From Bryobacterales bacterium (lineage in GTDB: Bacteria; Acidobacteriota; Terriglobia; Bryobacterales; Bryobacteraceae): DNA of 48,180 nucleotides. Below, in pieces: positions 9,158 to 16,694 of the stretch (position 1 is its first letter; each line of letters begins with the position of its first letter). Location: positions 1 through 48,180 of the forward strand of contig JADLCF010000166.1 of assembly GCA_020847315.1 (NCBI GenBank). The letters run 5' to 3'. The notes under the pieces were generated by a model. The model saw nothing but the letters and a program-made list of their open reading frames with translations, ran no database searches and had not been told where the DNA came from. The translations under genes were made by a program, and so were the position numbers.

Positions 9158-9777
9158 CAGTCCAACTCCTTGATTTCCACATTCCGGTAATGGACCGGCC
9201 AGCCTTCCGATTGCAAGCACACATTGCCCTCGGGCGGGAACGCCCCGGTTCCCTGGTTCACCACAACGCCGTTCAGCGTCACGGTAATGGCGCCGTCTTT
9301 CGATACGATCTCGTAGCGGTCCCAGGAACCAAACGGAGGGCGATCTTTCACAAACGGCCCGCGCTTGGCGCCGGTAATCTTGCCTCCGCGCACGCCGAAC
9401 ACGCTCCCCGCTTCCCCGAAGTAGCCTTGCACTTCCAGCGAAATCGGCCAGCCATTATCAATCTCACCCGCATGAATAAAGAAGCCGGCGTTAGGCCAGT
9501 CATCGCCGCCTTTCTTCGGCTCCCACCCTTCCTGGAATCGCCACTCGGCGCGCATGATGAAATTCTTGTACTTCTTCTTGCTGCGAAGAAATCCATTCGG
9601 CTGGCCGGTGGTGGAGATGACCCCGTCCCGATACGTCCAGGCGTCCGGAGGAGTCTTCCCTTCCACCGTCCAATGCTCGGAGATATCTTTCTTCGGCATC
9701 AACGACACGAATCCATCCGCGGCCTGCGCCACGAAACAAAAAGACAACAGCACCAGGGCACAGCTCAGGTATCTCAA
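9157..9777 (-). CDS. Secreted DUF1080 protein (3-keto-disaccharide hydrolase family)
   Basis: About 206 residues with a concanavalin-like beta-sandwich, now often annotated as 3-keto-disaccharide hydrolase. Characteristic stretches are FIMRAEWRF, NAGFFIHAGE, SLEVQGYFG and GSWDRYEIV, and the conserved end is VHYRNVEIKEL. I chose the TTG at 9777 as start: it overlaps the upstream stop as TTGA, is preceded by a purine-rich GGAGAAGGGG, and gives a clean signal peptide (MRYLSCALVLLSFCFVAQA). Two GTG codons at 9798 and 9801 are alternatives with a longer charged N-terminus. It probably cleaves a 3-keto-glycoside made by a partner oxidoreductase. Confidence 0.88.
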   Translation of the reverse strand: MRYLSCALVLLSFCFVAQAADGFVSLMPKKDISEHWTVEGKTPPDAWTYRDGVISTTGQPNGFLRSKKKYKNFIMRAEWRFQEGWEPKKGGDDWPNAGFFIHAGEIDNGWPISLEVQGYFGEAGSVFGVRGGKITGAKRGPFVKDRPPFGSWDRYEIVSKDGAITVTLNGVVVNQGTGAFPPEGNVCLQSEGWPVHYRNVEIKELD

Positions 9778-11069
9778 GAATTCACCCCTTCTCCGCACCA
9801 CCGGCGGACGAACGTCAACAACGTCTTCGCGGCCTTCACCATCGAATCCAGTTCGACATACTCATCCGCCTGGTGGAGATTGGCGCCGCGGGCGCCCCAG
9901 AGGACGGTGGGAATGCCAAACTCGTGGAACACATACATGTCGCAAGGGCCCTCAATTCCCTGGACCGGAGGCACCTCTCCCAATATCGAAACCGCCGTAT
10001 CGCTAAACTCGCGCACGATCGGTTCCGCCGGATCGATCGCCGATCCCGGCAGCCATCGGATCGGATTCTCCAATATCGGCTTCACCCGGAACGCTTCGGG
10101 ATGCGCGCCGGTCATCCCATCGAACCACGCGTGGAACTCGCGATCGATTTCCTCCACGGTTTCTCCGGGCATCGCCTGCCAGAACAGTTGCACCCGGCAA
10201 ACGGTGGGCGTGTTGGGCGGTTCCGAAGTTCCCCACGCCGCCGTGTGGATGCGCGCGATCGTCACCGGAACGGGATTCGCGAGGTGCGCATACATGGGAT
10301 GGACGCGCACGCCCTCAAGACGCCCTTTCTCCAGGCGGCCGATCTCATTCAGAAAGATTCGCAACTGCTCCGCGACGCCCGCGCTCTCCCCACTCAGGAT
10401 GCCTCCATTTGGCGCTTGAAAGAGGATGTCCACGGTTCTGCCGCCGCGCTGCGCCGGACAAATCCGCAGGAAACTCGGCTCAGAGATGATAGCCGCGTCG
10501 GCAGTGTAGCCCATCAGGCGGCCGGCTAACGTACCGTTCACGCCGCCAAATTCTTCGTCCACCACCGTCTCGATCGTGAGATCGCCCGCCAACCGGACCC
10601 CCAAAGTGACCAAGGCCTCAGCCACAAACAAGTTCGTGGCAATCCCGCACTTCATATCCACGGCGCCGCGCCCGTAAAGCCGGTTGCCTTCCACGTGAGC
10701 ATCAAACGGCGGGAACTTCCACTCGCCCTCTCCTACCGGAACCGTGTCTACATGGCCGGAGAGAATGAGGGATCGTCCGCCGCCCGAACCTTTCCGAACC
10801 GCCGCCACGTTGGGGCGCTTCTCATACTCCCGCTTCGGCCAATAGATTGGATGCTCCCGGATCCCGGGGGCATCGGTAGGCAGGTACTGTGTAGGATTCC
10901 AGCCGATATTGCGCAAGAACGAAGCCACATACTGTTGGCACGCCCACTCGCTACCCTTGGGTGCGTTGTTCACGGAAGGGAGCCGCACCAGATCCTGGAG
11001 AATCGCCACCAGACGATCAGCGTGCAGGTCTGCGTAGGCCTGCAGTTCTACTTCATCCGCCACTTTCAT
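9774..11069 (-). CDS. M20 family metallopeptidase / ArgE-DapE-like deacylase
   Basis: A 431-residue cytoplasmic di-zinc hydrolase of the acetylornithine deacetylase/succinyl-diaminopimelate desuccinylase family. The metal ligands are readable in order: His in LSGHVDTVP, bridging Asp in GRGAVDMKCG, catalytic Glu pair in VVDEEFGG, Glu-type ligand region IISEPSF, and the C-terminal His in GANLHQADEYV. The ATG at 11069 overlaps the permease stop (ATGA). The frame stays open far upstream, but that part only mirrors the permease gene. Within the operon it may trim an amino-acid conjugate imported by the permease. No arginine or lysine biosynthesis genes are adjacent, so argE or dapE is not assigned. 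Confidence 0.9.
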   Translation of the reverse strand: MKVADEVELQAYADLHADRLVAILQDLVRLPSVNNAPKGSEWACQQYVASFLRNIGWNPTQYLPTDAPGIREHPIYWPKREYEKRPNVAAVRKGSGGGRSLILSGHVDTVPVGEGEWKFPPFDAHVEGNRLYGRGAVDMKCGIATNLFVAEALVTLGVRLAGDLTIETVVDEEFGGVNGTLAGRLMGYTADAAIISEPSFLRICPAQRGGRTVDILFQAPNGGILSGESAGVAEQLRIFLNEIGRLEKGRLEGVRVHPMYAHLANPVPVTIARIHTAAWGTSEPPNTPTVCRVQLFWQAMPGETVEEIDREFHAWFDGMTGAHPEAFRVKPILENPIRWLPGSAIDPAEPIVREFSDTAVSILGEVPPVQGIEGPCDMYVFHEFGIPTVLWGARGANLHQADEYVELDSMVKAAKTLLTFVRRWCGEGVNS

Positions 11070-12457
11070 ACAATCCCCAAATCTTTCATGGGACGACGAA
11101 ATCCCTTCGTCATCACCGCCAAATAACAAAGGCCTAGCGCCAGCCAGCCAAACCCAAGCATCTTCGAATGAACACCAAGGTTTGACCAGACGTAAGCGCA
11201 CACCAAGGCGCCCAATGAGGGGAAGACGAGGTATCGAAACAGATCGAAACCGGCTCGTCTTTTCTCCCTCACGAAGTAATGGCGCACCACGCTCAGGTTC
11301 ACCATGATGAACCCGACGAAGGCGCCGAAATTCACCAATTCCACGATCAACTGAAAACTGATCAGCAATGCGCCGATGAATGAAATCGCCCCCATCAAAT
11401 AAATACTGCGCGTTGGGGTGGAATGCACCGGGTCGATGTAACCAAAGATACTCTTCGGCAGAATACCATCCCGCCCCATCCCCAACAGTAGCCGTGATGC
11501 ACCGGCCTGGCTGGTAACGGAACTGGCGATGGCGGCCACCAGCAGGATGAGCGTCGTGAACCCGAACATGGGCGTGCCGCCGATGATCTCGGATACATCC
11601 AGGATCGCGGTTTCCACATTGGGAAAGGGTTTCACCGGCGGCCAAACCACTGCCGCGAGATACGTGATGAGGATACAGAACACCGCCTGCAGCAGGCACA
11701 CGGTGATCGTAGCGAATCCGATATCGCGCCGAGGGTTTCGCGTATCCTCCGCCAGCGTCGAAACCGCATCGAAACCGAGGTAAGAAAGCGTGCCGATCGC
11801 CGCGGCGGTCATCAACGCAGGCAACTCGATGGTCTTGGGGTTCAACACAAGATCCTGCTGGAAGAGCCCGGTGAGCCCCAAGGTTACCATCGCCCACCGG
11901 ATGGCAAGCGCGACGAATAGCACGGCCGAAATCGTCATCGCGAGCATCAGCCATTTACTGGCGTTGGCGGTCACCCGGATGCCTCGCACGTTCACAAGCG
12001 TAATGATGGCCGCAAAAATGAACGCCCATACGGCATACGGAACCGAAGGCACGAGGCGTGTCGCTGTGATCGCCACATAGACCCCGCTCAACAACGGCAC
12101 CAGCACATAATCCAGCATCATCGACCATCCGGAAAGGAATCCGACATAATCGTGCAGAGCACGCCGGGCATACGTATACGTGGAACCGGCGGATGGAAAC
12201 GCCGCCGCCATGTGCCCGTAACTTGCGGCCGTGAAAAGCATTGCCACCACCGCCACCATGTACGCCAGAGCCGCATGGCCGCGGGAAACGTCCTGCACAA
12301 TGCCGAAGACCGGGTAGGCGGCGGTGGGCGTGAGGATGGTGAGCCCGTAGATCACCAGGTCGCTCCGGGACAACACCCGGCGCAATTGCGGCTGAGCCGT
12401 CCCGCTTTCGACCGCCGGTGGGTTGAGGGAATCAGACATGCTCTGCATCTCGCTCAT
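11066..12457 (-). CDS. APC superfamily amino acid/amine permease
   Basis: A 463-residue inner-membrane transporter with about 12 hydrophobic segments. Early family motifs are visible: SDLVIYGLTILTPTAAYPVFG in TM1, and the AAFPSAGSTYTYARR loop typical of APC carriers. Substrates of the family are amino acids, polyamines or similar amines; the exact one cannot be read. Several in-frame starts exist (12457, 12448, 12439). I chose the first ATG before the conserved part, with a weak GGGA upstream. It follows the ROK regulator by 66 bases and overlaps the M20 gene, which suggests import of an amino-acid-bearing compound that is then cut. Confidence 0.9.
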   Translation of the reverse strand: MSEMQSMSDSLNPPAVESGTAQPQLRRVLSRSDLVIYGLTILTPTAAYPVFGIVQDVSRGHAALAYMVAVVAMLFTAASYGHMAAAFPSAGSTYTYARRALHDYVGFLSGWSMMLDYVLVPLLSGVYVAITATRLVPSVPYAVWAFIFAAIITLVNVRGIRVTANASKWLMLAMTISAVLFVALAIRWAMVTLGLTGLFQQDLVLNPKTIELPALMTAAAIGTLSYLGFDAVSTLAEDTRNPRRDIGFATITVCLLQAVFCILITYLAAVVWPPVKPFPNVETAILDVSEIIGGTPMFGFTTLILLVAAIASSVTSQAGASRLLLGMGRDGILPKSIFGYIDPVHSTPTRSIYLMGAISFIGALLISFQLIVELVNFGAFVGFIMVNLSVVRHYFVREKRRAGFDLFRYLVFPSLGALVCAYVWSNLGVHSKMLGFGWLALGLCYLAVMTKGFRRPMKDLGIV

Positions 12458-12523
12458 GCACGTTTTCCCATGTACCGATACCCATACACCTTCCCTTCCA
12501 ACCGATTCCACATCGTGAACTTG

Positions 12524-13735
12524 TCAGGCGCCCGCGGCCGCAAATGCCAAGTCCGAATCATCTACCTGAAGCTCCCGGGAAAGCTGCTCGTAGGAGGAGG
12601 ATAAAGCAAGATCGGTGGCCCCGAGCAACACCGCCTCTTCTCCCAGTTCCGCCAAGGCGACACTCGATGGCCACGGAATGGTCCGCGCCAGAAACTCCCG
12701 AATCTCCGGAAGAACGAACGTAAACACTTCGCCCGACAGTAGCACCACTTCCGGGTCACAGACGAGAGCGTGCTGCGAAACGGCGGTACAGAGGTGGTAG
12801 GTAATCTCCCGGGCAATCTCCGCCGCGCGGGCGTCTTCCCCCGCCGCGCCAAAAAGCGCAGCCGTGGGCGACTTTGTTCGAAGATGCCGGCGAAGCGCCG
12901 GAACCCCGCGCGCCGCGGCCTTTACAACAGCGGCTATCTTGTCGGAGCCAACCACGTTCTCGAGATAACCGCGAGTGCTCTCTCCGCCGATCGACGAACG
13001 GCTGGGAACCAGATGGCCAATCTCACCGGCGGCCCAATGGGAACCGTGGTGGATCTTGCGATCCATGGCAATGGCCGCGCCCAGCCCGACATCCAGCCGA
13101 ATCAGCACTGCGCTACGAACATGGCGCGCTCCACCCCGATTGATCTCGCCGAGCAAAGCCACGTTCACATCGTTATCCACCAGAACAGCGCACTGGAACT
13201 TCCGATGAAGCGGGCCAGCGAGGTCCACCTCTCGCCAGTCAAAAACATTCGCGAGTTCGAGCACCTTCCCGTGCTTGCAATCCACCCGCCCCGGCACACC
13301 GATTCCGATTGCCCGCAACCTGGAAGCGGCTGGCTTGCCTCCAACCAGTCTTGAAATCGCCGCGCGGACGCGGGCGATCAATTGGCGAGGTCCTTCCGAG
13401 GCGAGCGTGGGCAATTCCTCGAACGCCCTCCGCTCCCCCATCAGATTGGAAATCGCGATTCCAGTCGATACAGGGCCAATTGACACTGCCGCCACGCTGC
13501 CTGCCTCCGCGTGGAACGCGAGCATGGTCGGCCGCTTTCCCCCGGTCGCTGGGGCTTCGCCCTCACCCAGTTCAACAACGGTGCCAAGAGCGATCAAGCG
13601 CTGCACCTGCTCGGAGACCGTCGGCTTGCTCAATCGGCTCAACTTGGCTAGGGACGCCCTCGAAAGCGGGCCGGATTCGGCGATCAAGTTAAGCAATTGA
13701 ATGCCGTTGACGTTTCGCATGTCCGGCGCCTTCAT
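12524..13735 (-). CDS. ROK family transcriptional regulator (NagC/XylR type)
   Basis: About 403 residues. The N-terminal winged helix-turn-helix (GPLSRASLAKLSRLSKPTVSEQVQRL) is followed by a ROK domain with the ATP/sugar-fold motifs AIGIGVPG and VLVDNDVNVALLGE. The usual zinc motif CxCGxxGC after the GHL sequence is absent: the region reads GHLVPSRSSIGGESTRGYLE, so this is a zinc-less variant. It heads the minus-strand operon and faces the ACT gene across 248 bases, where it probably binds. The start could also be a GTG at 13771 or the ATG at 13720. A sugar or amino-sugar effector is likely for the family. Confidence 0.88.
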   Translation of the reverse strand: MKAPDMRNVNGIQLLNLIAESGPLSRASLAKLSRLSKPTVSEQVQRLIALGTVVELGEGEAPATGGKRPTMLAFHAEAGSVAAVSIGPVSTGIAISNLMGERRAFEELPTLASEGPRQLIARVRAAISRLVGGKPAASRLRAIGIGVPGRVDCKHGKVLELANVFDWREVDLAGPLHRKFQCAVLVDNDVNVALLGEINRGGARHVRSAVLIRLDVGLGAAIAMDRKIHHGSHWAAGEIGHLVPSRSSIGGESTRGYLENVVGSDKIAAVVKAAARGVPALRRHLRTKSPTAALFGAAGEDARAAEIAREITYHLCTAVSQHALVCDPEVVLLSGEVFTFVLPEIREFLARTIPWPSSVALAELGEEAVLLGATDLALSSSYEQLSRELQVDDSDLAFAAAGA

Positions 13736-13833
13736 GCGCTGGGTCAGCAGAGATGCGACAGGCAATCTCACAGTTAGTTAACTTTCCTTCCCTCGTGGCG
13801 TATTGCATCATGCCGGAGCCCATCCCCGCAACC

Positions 13834-13879
13834 GAAATCTCCAAAATCGGCGTAAAATTGTTGCGAGGTGGGAGATTTC
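13834..13879. promoter_or_regulatory. Candidate operator: 9-bp inverted repeat
   Basis: GAAATCTCC at 13834-13842 and its reverse complement GGAGATTTC at 13871-13879 sit 28 bases apart in the divergent region between the ROK regulator and the ACT gene. The second arm lies inside a smaller dyad GGA-GATTT-CCTCC. A sugar-responsive repressor encoded next door is the obvious candidate ligand, but no binding data exist here. Confidence 0.35.
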
Positions 13880-13983
13880 CTCCTAAACTAACGAAACGAC
13901 CGCTTTCTTCCGAAACCCGGCACGAGAGACGGTTCTGCAATCCACTCCGCTACCAGCGGCGACCAAAGGATAGGGATTCTAAA

Positions 13984-14292
13984 ATGTTGACCTTGGTGTT
14001 ACTCTCCACGAATCAGTGTGGCGTTCTTGCACGAGTAACATCGATTATCAGCTCCACCTCCGTCAACATACAGAGTTGCTCGGTTTCCCAGCTTCCAGAC
14101 CTCTCTCTCGCTGTGCTCTCCTTCCAGCTTGAAGCATCTGAAGAGCAGATGCGGGCGATTGAACGGAAAGCCAATCGTCTCGTGCAGGTTCTTGAAGTCG
14201 TCTGGAGCGAGAAGGACAAGCCCTTCCGGGAGGTCCATTCCGGGCTCCGGCTGGTCAATGAACTTCGCGGCCAGTGGGATCGGGTTGCTTAG
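13984..14292 (+). CDS. Small ACT-domain protein, acetolactate synthase small subunit-like
   Basis: A 102-residue protein whose first about 80 residues form one ACT domain (beta-alpha-beta-beta-alpha-beta): LTLVLLSTNQCGVLARVTSI, then a Leu/Val-rich strand, then ANRLVQVLEVV. The order and spacing resemble the N-terminal regulatory domain of IlvN/IlvH. No acetolactate synthase catalytic gene lies nearby, so it may be an orphan regulatory subunit or a free amino-acid sensor. The ATG at 13984 is preceded by AGGGA about seven bases upstream. It is divergent from the ROK regulator and 43 bases before the next plus-strand gene. Confidence 0.75.
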   Translation: MLTLVLLSTNQCGVLARVTSIISSTSVNIQSCSVSQLPDLSLAVLSFQLEASEEQMRAIERKANRLVQVLEVVWSEKDKPFREVHSGLRLVNELRGQWDRVA

Positions 14293-14335
14293 AATGGGCG
14301 GGCTCTCCATCCGCAGTACTCCCTGGAGTTTTTCA

Positions 14336-16054
14336 ATGGCATATCGGTTCGCTTTCACGGTATTGATGGGATTGATGATGGCCATGCCCGCCATCTCCGC
14401 GGAGCCCGGCGCACCGCAAGGCGCACTGCTTAGCAATCGTGCCTGGCCTCGGGCAACCAACGTGCGCCAATGGACCGAAGATGTCATGCGCATCGAGGGT
14501 CTGGAGAAGGCAACGGACACGGCGCAGGCCAAGTCCTTCTTCGTCTGGAACCGCCTCTTCTGCAAGATGGCCGTCGGGGGGATGATCCAGGCCAGCGAGG
14601 GCGCGTTCAACCAGGAGCGCTCTGTTCTTGACCCCAACAAGAATCTCTTCGTCTACGGCTGGGGATTTTGCGACACTTGCAGCCGGGCCGCGGAAGCATC
14701 CTGGAATGCATACAAGGGAGATCCCCACGCCGCGGAGCGCGTGATCACGCAGCACGACGACGGCGGGTTTCACACCATGTACCGATTGCGGCTGGATGGC
14801 ACGTACGGCGCGTTTGATCCGCGATACGGCTACTATTTGATAGCGGAAGATACGCCCACTGCCCGCATTCTCGATTGGGCTGAAGTCGGCGTCGACGAGA
14901 ACCTTCTTCGCAACAAGACCTACAAGAATCGGAGCCGCCCCTATTTTGAGATAGGGCGCATCGAGTGGGAACGCGCGCTTCTGATCAAGCCTACCTACTT
15001 CGCCAGCCAGAAGGCATGGGAAGACGCGGGCGCTCCGCACGAATCGGTGTTCGGCGATCCAAAGGAGCCCTTCGGCGCCACGTACCACAATATGGAGTTC
15101 CGCCTGCCTCGCGGCACCTCCATCACTCGCTACTGGGATAACACCGCGCGCGAGTTCTACCGGCCCGCCGCGGCCCGCGCCAACCGGGAATTCCCGTTCC
15201 TGCCTTCCGGCCGTTTTTACCGGGTGACTGAGACTAGCCACGATGGCAATTGGCCTCGTTTCGATCCAAACTACGCATGGGCCAAGCCCTATCTGGCAAC
15301 AATACCCAAAGGGGAGGGCTACGACAAAGAGCTTGAGGGTGGCAAGACGATCGGCCAGGCATGGGGCACAATCGAGTATCAGCCGAATCTCGCGCAAGGC
15401 GACCTCGCCGATGTGCTGGCAGCGGATTCCACCCTGTCTCTGGCGAAGGCGGCGCCCTTTTTGCGCGCGAAAGACTCCGGTGCGGGCGGCAGCGCCGTTC
15501 TCGATTTCTACAGCCCTTACGTGCTCGTGGATGGTGAACTTGATGCGGCATTCGCCGGACCATCCGGCAGCACTACAGTCGAATTGCGAACCCTCACCGC
15601 CAAGCCCTGGCCCAGCGACAAGGATCAATGGTCCGAGTGGCAAACCTTACCCGCATCCGATGGGCACTTGAAGATCGAGTTGGGTCGGCCGCGCTTCAAT
15701 GGCAAGGATGTGAGCATCCATGGAACCTATCGCTTTCAGATTCGCGTGAACGTGAAAGGGGATTCCCAGCGGCGCATCGCCGGACTTTCGGCATTGCGGA
15801 TGAAGCTGTTTTTCGAAACCGGCATTATGTCGATTCCACCGCTTTTTGCCGGAAACAACGACATGCGTTTCGAGCTTGACAGTGCGAGTCGTCTCCGCGG
15901 GCCTGTTACCATTTCCTACGCCTACGACAGCAAGGCCGGCAAGCGCACCCACGAGCAGCGTCTGTTGCCCTCGGATTTCAAGGAGGGCACGGCCAGCTTT
16001 ACCGTGCGCGTTCCGGACCTTACCCGCTGTAACTCGGTCTCGATTCGCTATTAG
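14336..16054 (+). CDS. Secreted transglutaminase-like protein, second paralogue
   Basis: A 572-residue exported protein of unknown role. The start at 14336 has GGAG seven bases upstream and yields a signal peptide (TVLMGLMMAMPAISA). Cys112 in YGWGFCDTCS, His146 in GGFHTMYRL and Asp161 in GAFDPRYGYY give a transglutaminase-like triad. The spacing from His to Asp equals that of the protein at 3151. The rest is beta-rich, with sections like FRLPRGTSITRYWDN and PFLRAKDSGAGGSAVLDFY that recall carbohydrate-binding or sandwich folds. It follows the ACT gene closely and precedes a cysteine-peptidase gene. Enzymatic activity is not proven; a structural or binding role remains possible. Confidence 0.72.
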   Translation: MAYRFAFTVLMGLMMAMPAISAEPGAPQGALLSNRAWPRATNVRQWTEDVMRIEGLEKATDTAQAKSFFVWNRLFCKMAVGGMIQASEGAFNQERSVLDPNKNLFVYGWGFCDTCSRAAEASWNAYKGDPHAAERVITQHDDGGFHTMYRLRLDGTYGAFDPRYGYYLIAEDTPTARILDWAEVGVDENLLRNKTYKNRSRPYFEIGRIEWERALLIKPTYFASQKAWEDAGAPHESVFGDPKEPFGATYHNMEFRLPRGTSITRYWDNTAREFYRPAAARANREFPFLPSGRFYRVTETSHDGNWPRFDPNYAWAKPYLATIPKGEGYDKELEGGKTIGQAWGTIEYQPNLAQGDLADVLAADSTLSLAKAAPFLRAKDSGAGGSAVLDFYSPYVLVDGELDAAFAGPSGSTTVELRTLTAKPWPSDKDQWSEWQTLPASDGHLKIELGRPRFNGKDVSIHGTYRFQIRVNVKGDSQRRIAGLSALRMKLFFETGIMSIPPLFAGNNDMRFELDSASRLRGPVTISYAYDSKAGKRTHEQRLLPSDFKEGTASFTVRVPDLTRCNSVSIRY

Positions 16055-16180
16055 GCCGCAAAGAGCCTCCGTCCATTTCACCCTGCGCCAAATCCTCAGG
16101 CATTCGCGCATATTTGTTTGACGCGCTGCGCTGCTTCGACCGGAACGCGCCCGCGTCTGCAAGAGCGAAAGGGGAAACGC

Positions 16181-16681
16181 ATGGAATACACCGTCGATGT
16201 GCCGTACATCAAGCAGCCGGACCAACGCACCTGCTGGAATGCTTGCTACAAGATGATGCTGGCATACAAGGGGAAAGATCAATCTGCGGCGGATTCCCTT
16301 CCTAACGACTCGAAGATGCGGGAGCGCGGCATCCTCGATAGCGAGTTCTCGACCTGCCGGGACAAGCTGGGGCTTACATCCAGCATGTACCAGGCGTTCC
16401 AGTCACCGGCAAGCCTCAAGGAGCGATTGGAATGGTACGGGCCGATCTGGGTCTCGGGTTTTTACTGCGACGACAACAAGCACGTCATTGTGGTGCGCGG
16501 CATCAAGATTCCCTTCTACGCCAGTTCCAGTGACATCAGCAACTGGCAAGTGTACGTAAACGATCCTTACCGCGCCCTGGCAGGCGCCGAGGGACGGCCG
16601 GCCTGGTGGAGCTTTTCCCGTTTCGCGAAGAAGCTCAATGAGGTGCCCTTCGCTTGCCAGCACTGGCAAAATTCAAAGTAG
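16181..16681 (+). CDS. Papain-like cysteine peptidase (C39/C70-like)
   Basis: A 166-residue protein with a minimal papain-like fold. Gln12 and Cys18 lie in KQPDQRTCWNACYKMM, His101 in DNKHVIVVRGI, and Asn127-Asp128 in VYVNDPY, which match the order oxyanion Gln, nucleophile Cys, His, Asn/Asp of C39- and AvrRpt2-type (C70) peptidases. No signal peptide or membrane segment is present, so it is cytoplasmic or leaves by another route. The ATG at 16181 follows AAAGGGGAAACGC, a good ribosome binding site. It lies 126 bases after the transglutaminase-like gene. The target is unknown; a toxin-like or effector role cannot be excluded. Confidence 0.75.
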   Translation: MEYTVDVPYIKQPDQRTCWNACYKMMLAYKGKDQSAADSLPNDSKMRERGILDSEFSTCRDKLGLTSSMYQAFQSPASLKERLEWYGPIWVSGFYCDDNKHVIVVRGIKIPFYASSSDISNWQVYVNDPYRALAGAEGRPAWWSFSRFAKKLNEVPFACQHWQNSK

Positions 16682-16694
16682 GCGGCGATTGCGT

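Noticed and set aside
9037-10419. 460-residue plus-strand frame across three operon genes
   Set aside because: It runs antisense over coupled DUF1080, TIM-barrel and M20 genes and shows no domain.
11072-11954. N-terminal extension of the M20 peptidase frame
   Set aside because: It lies wholly inside the permease gene in another frame; the ATG at 11069 with ATGA overlap is a much better start.
14333-15643. 436-residue minus-strand frame opposite the second transglutaminase-like gene
   Set aside because: Antisense mirror, no family features; the plus-strand gene has a good ribosome binding site and signal peptide.
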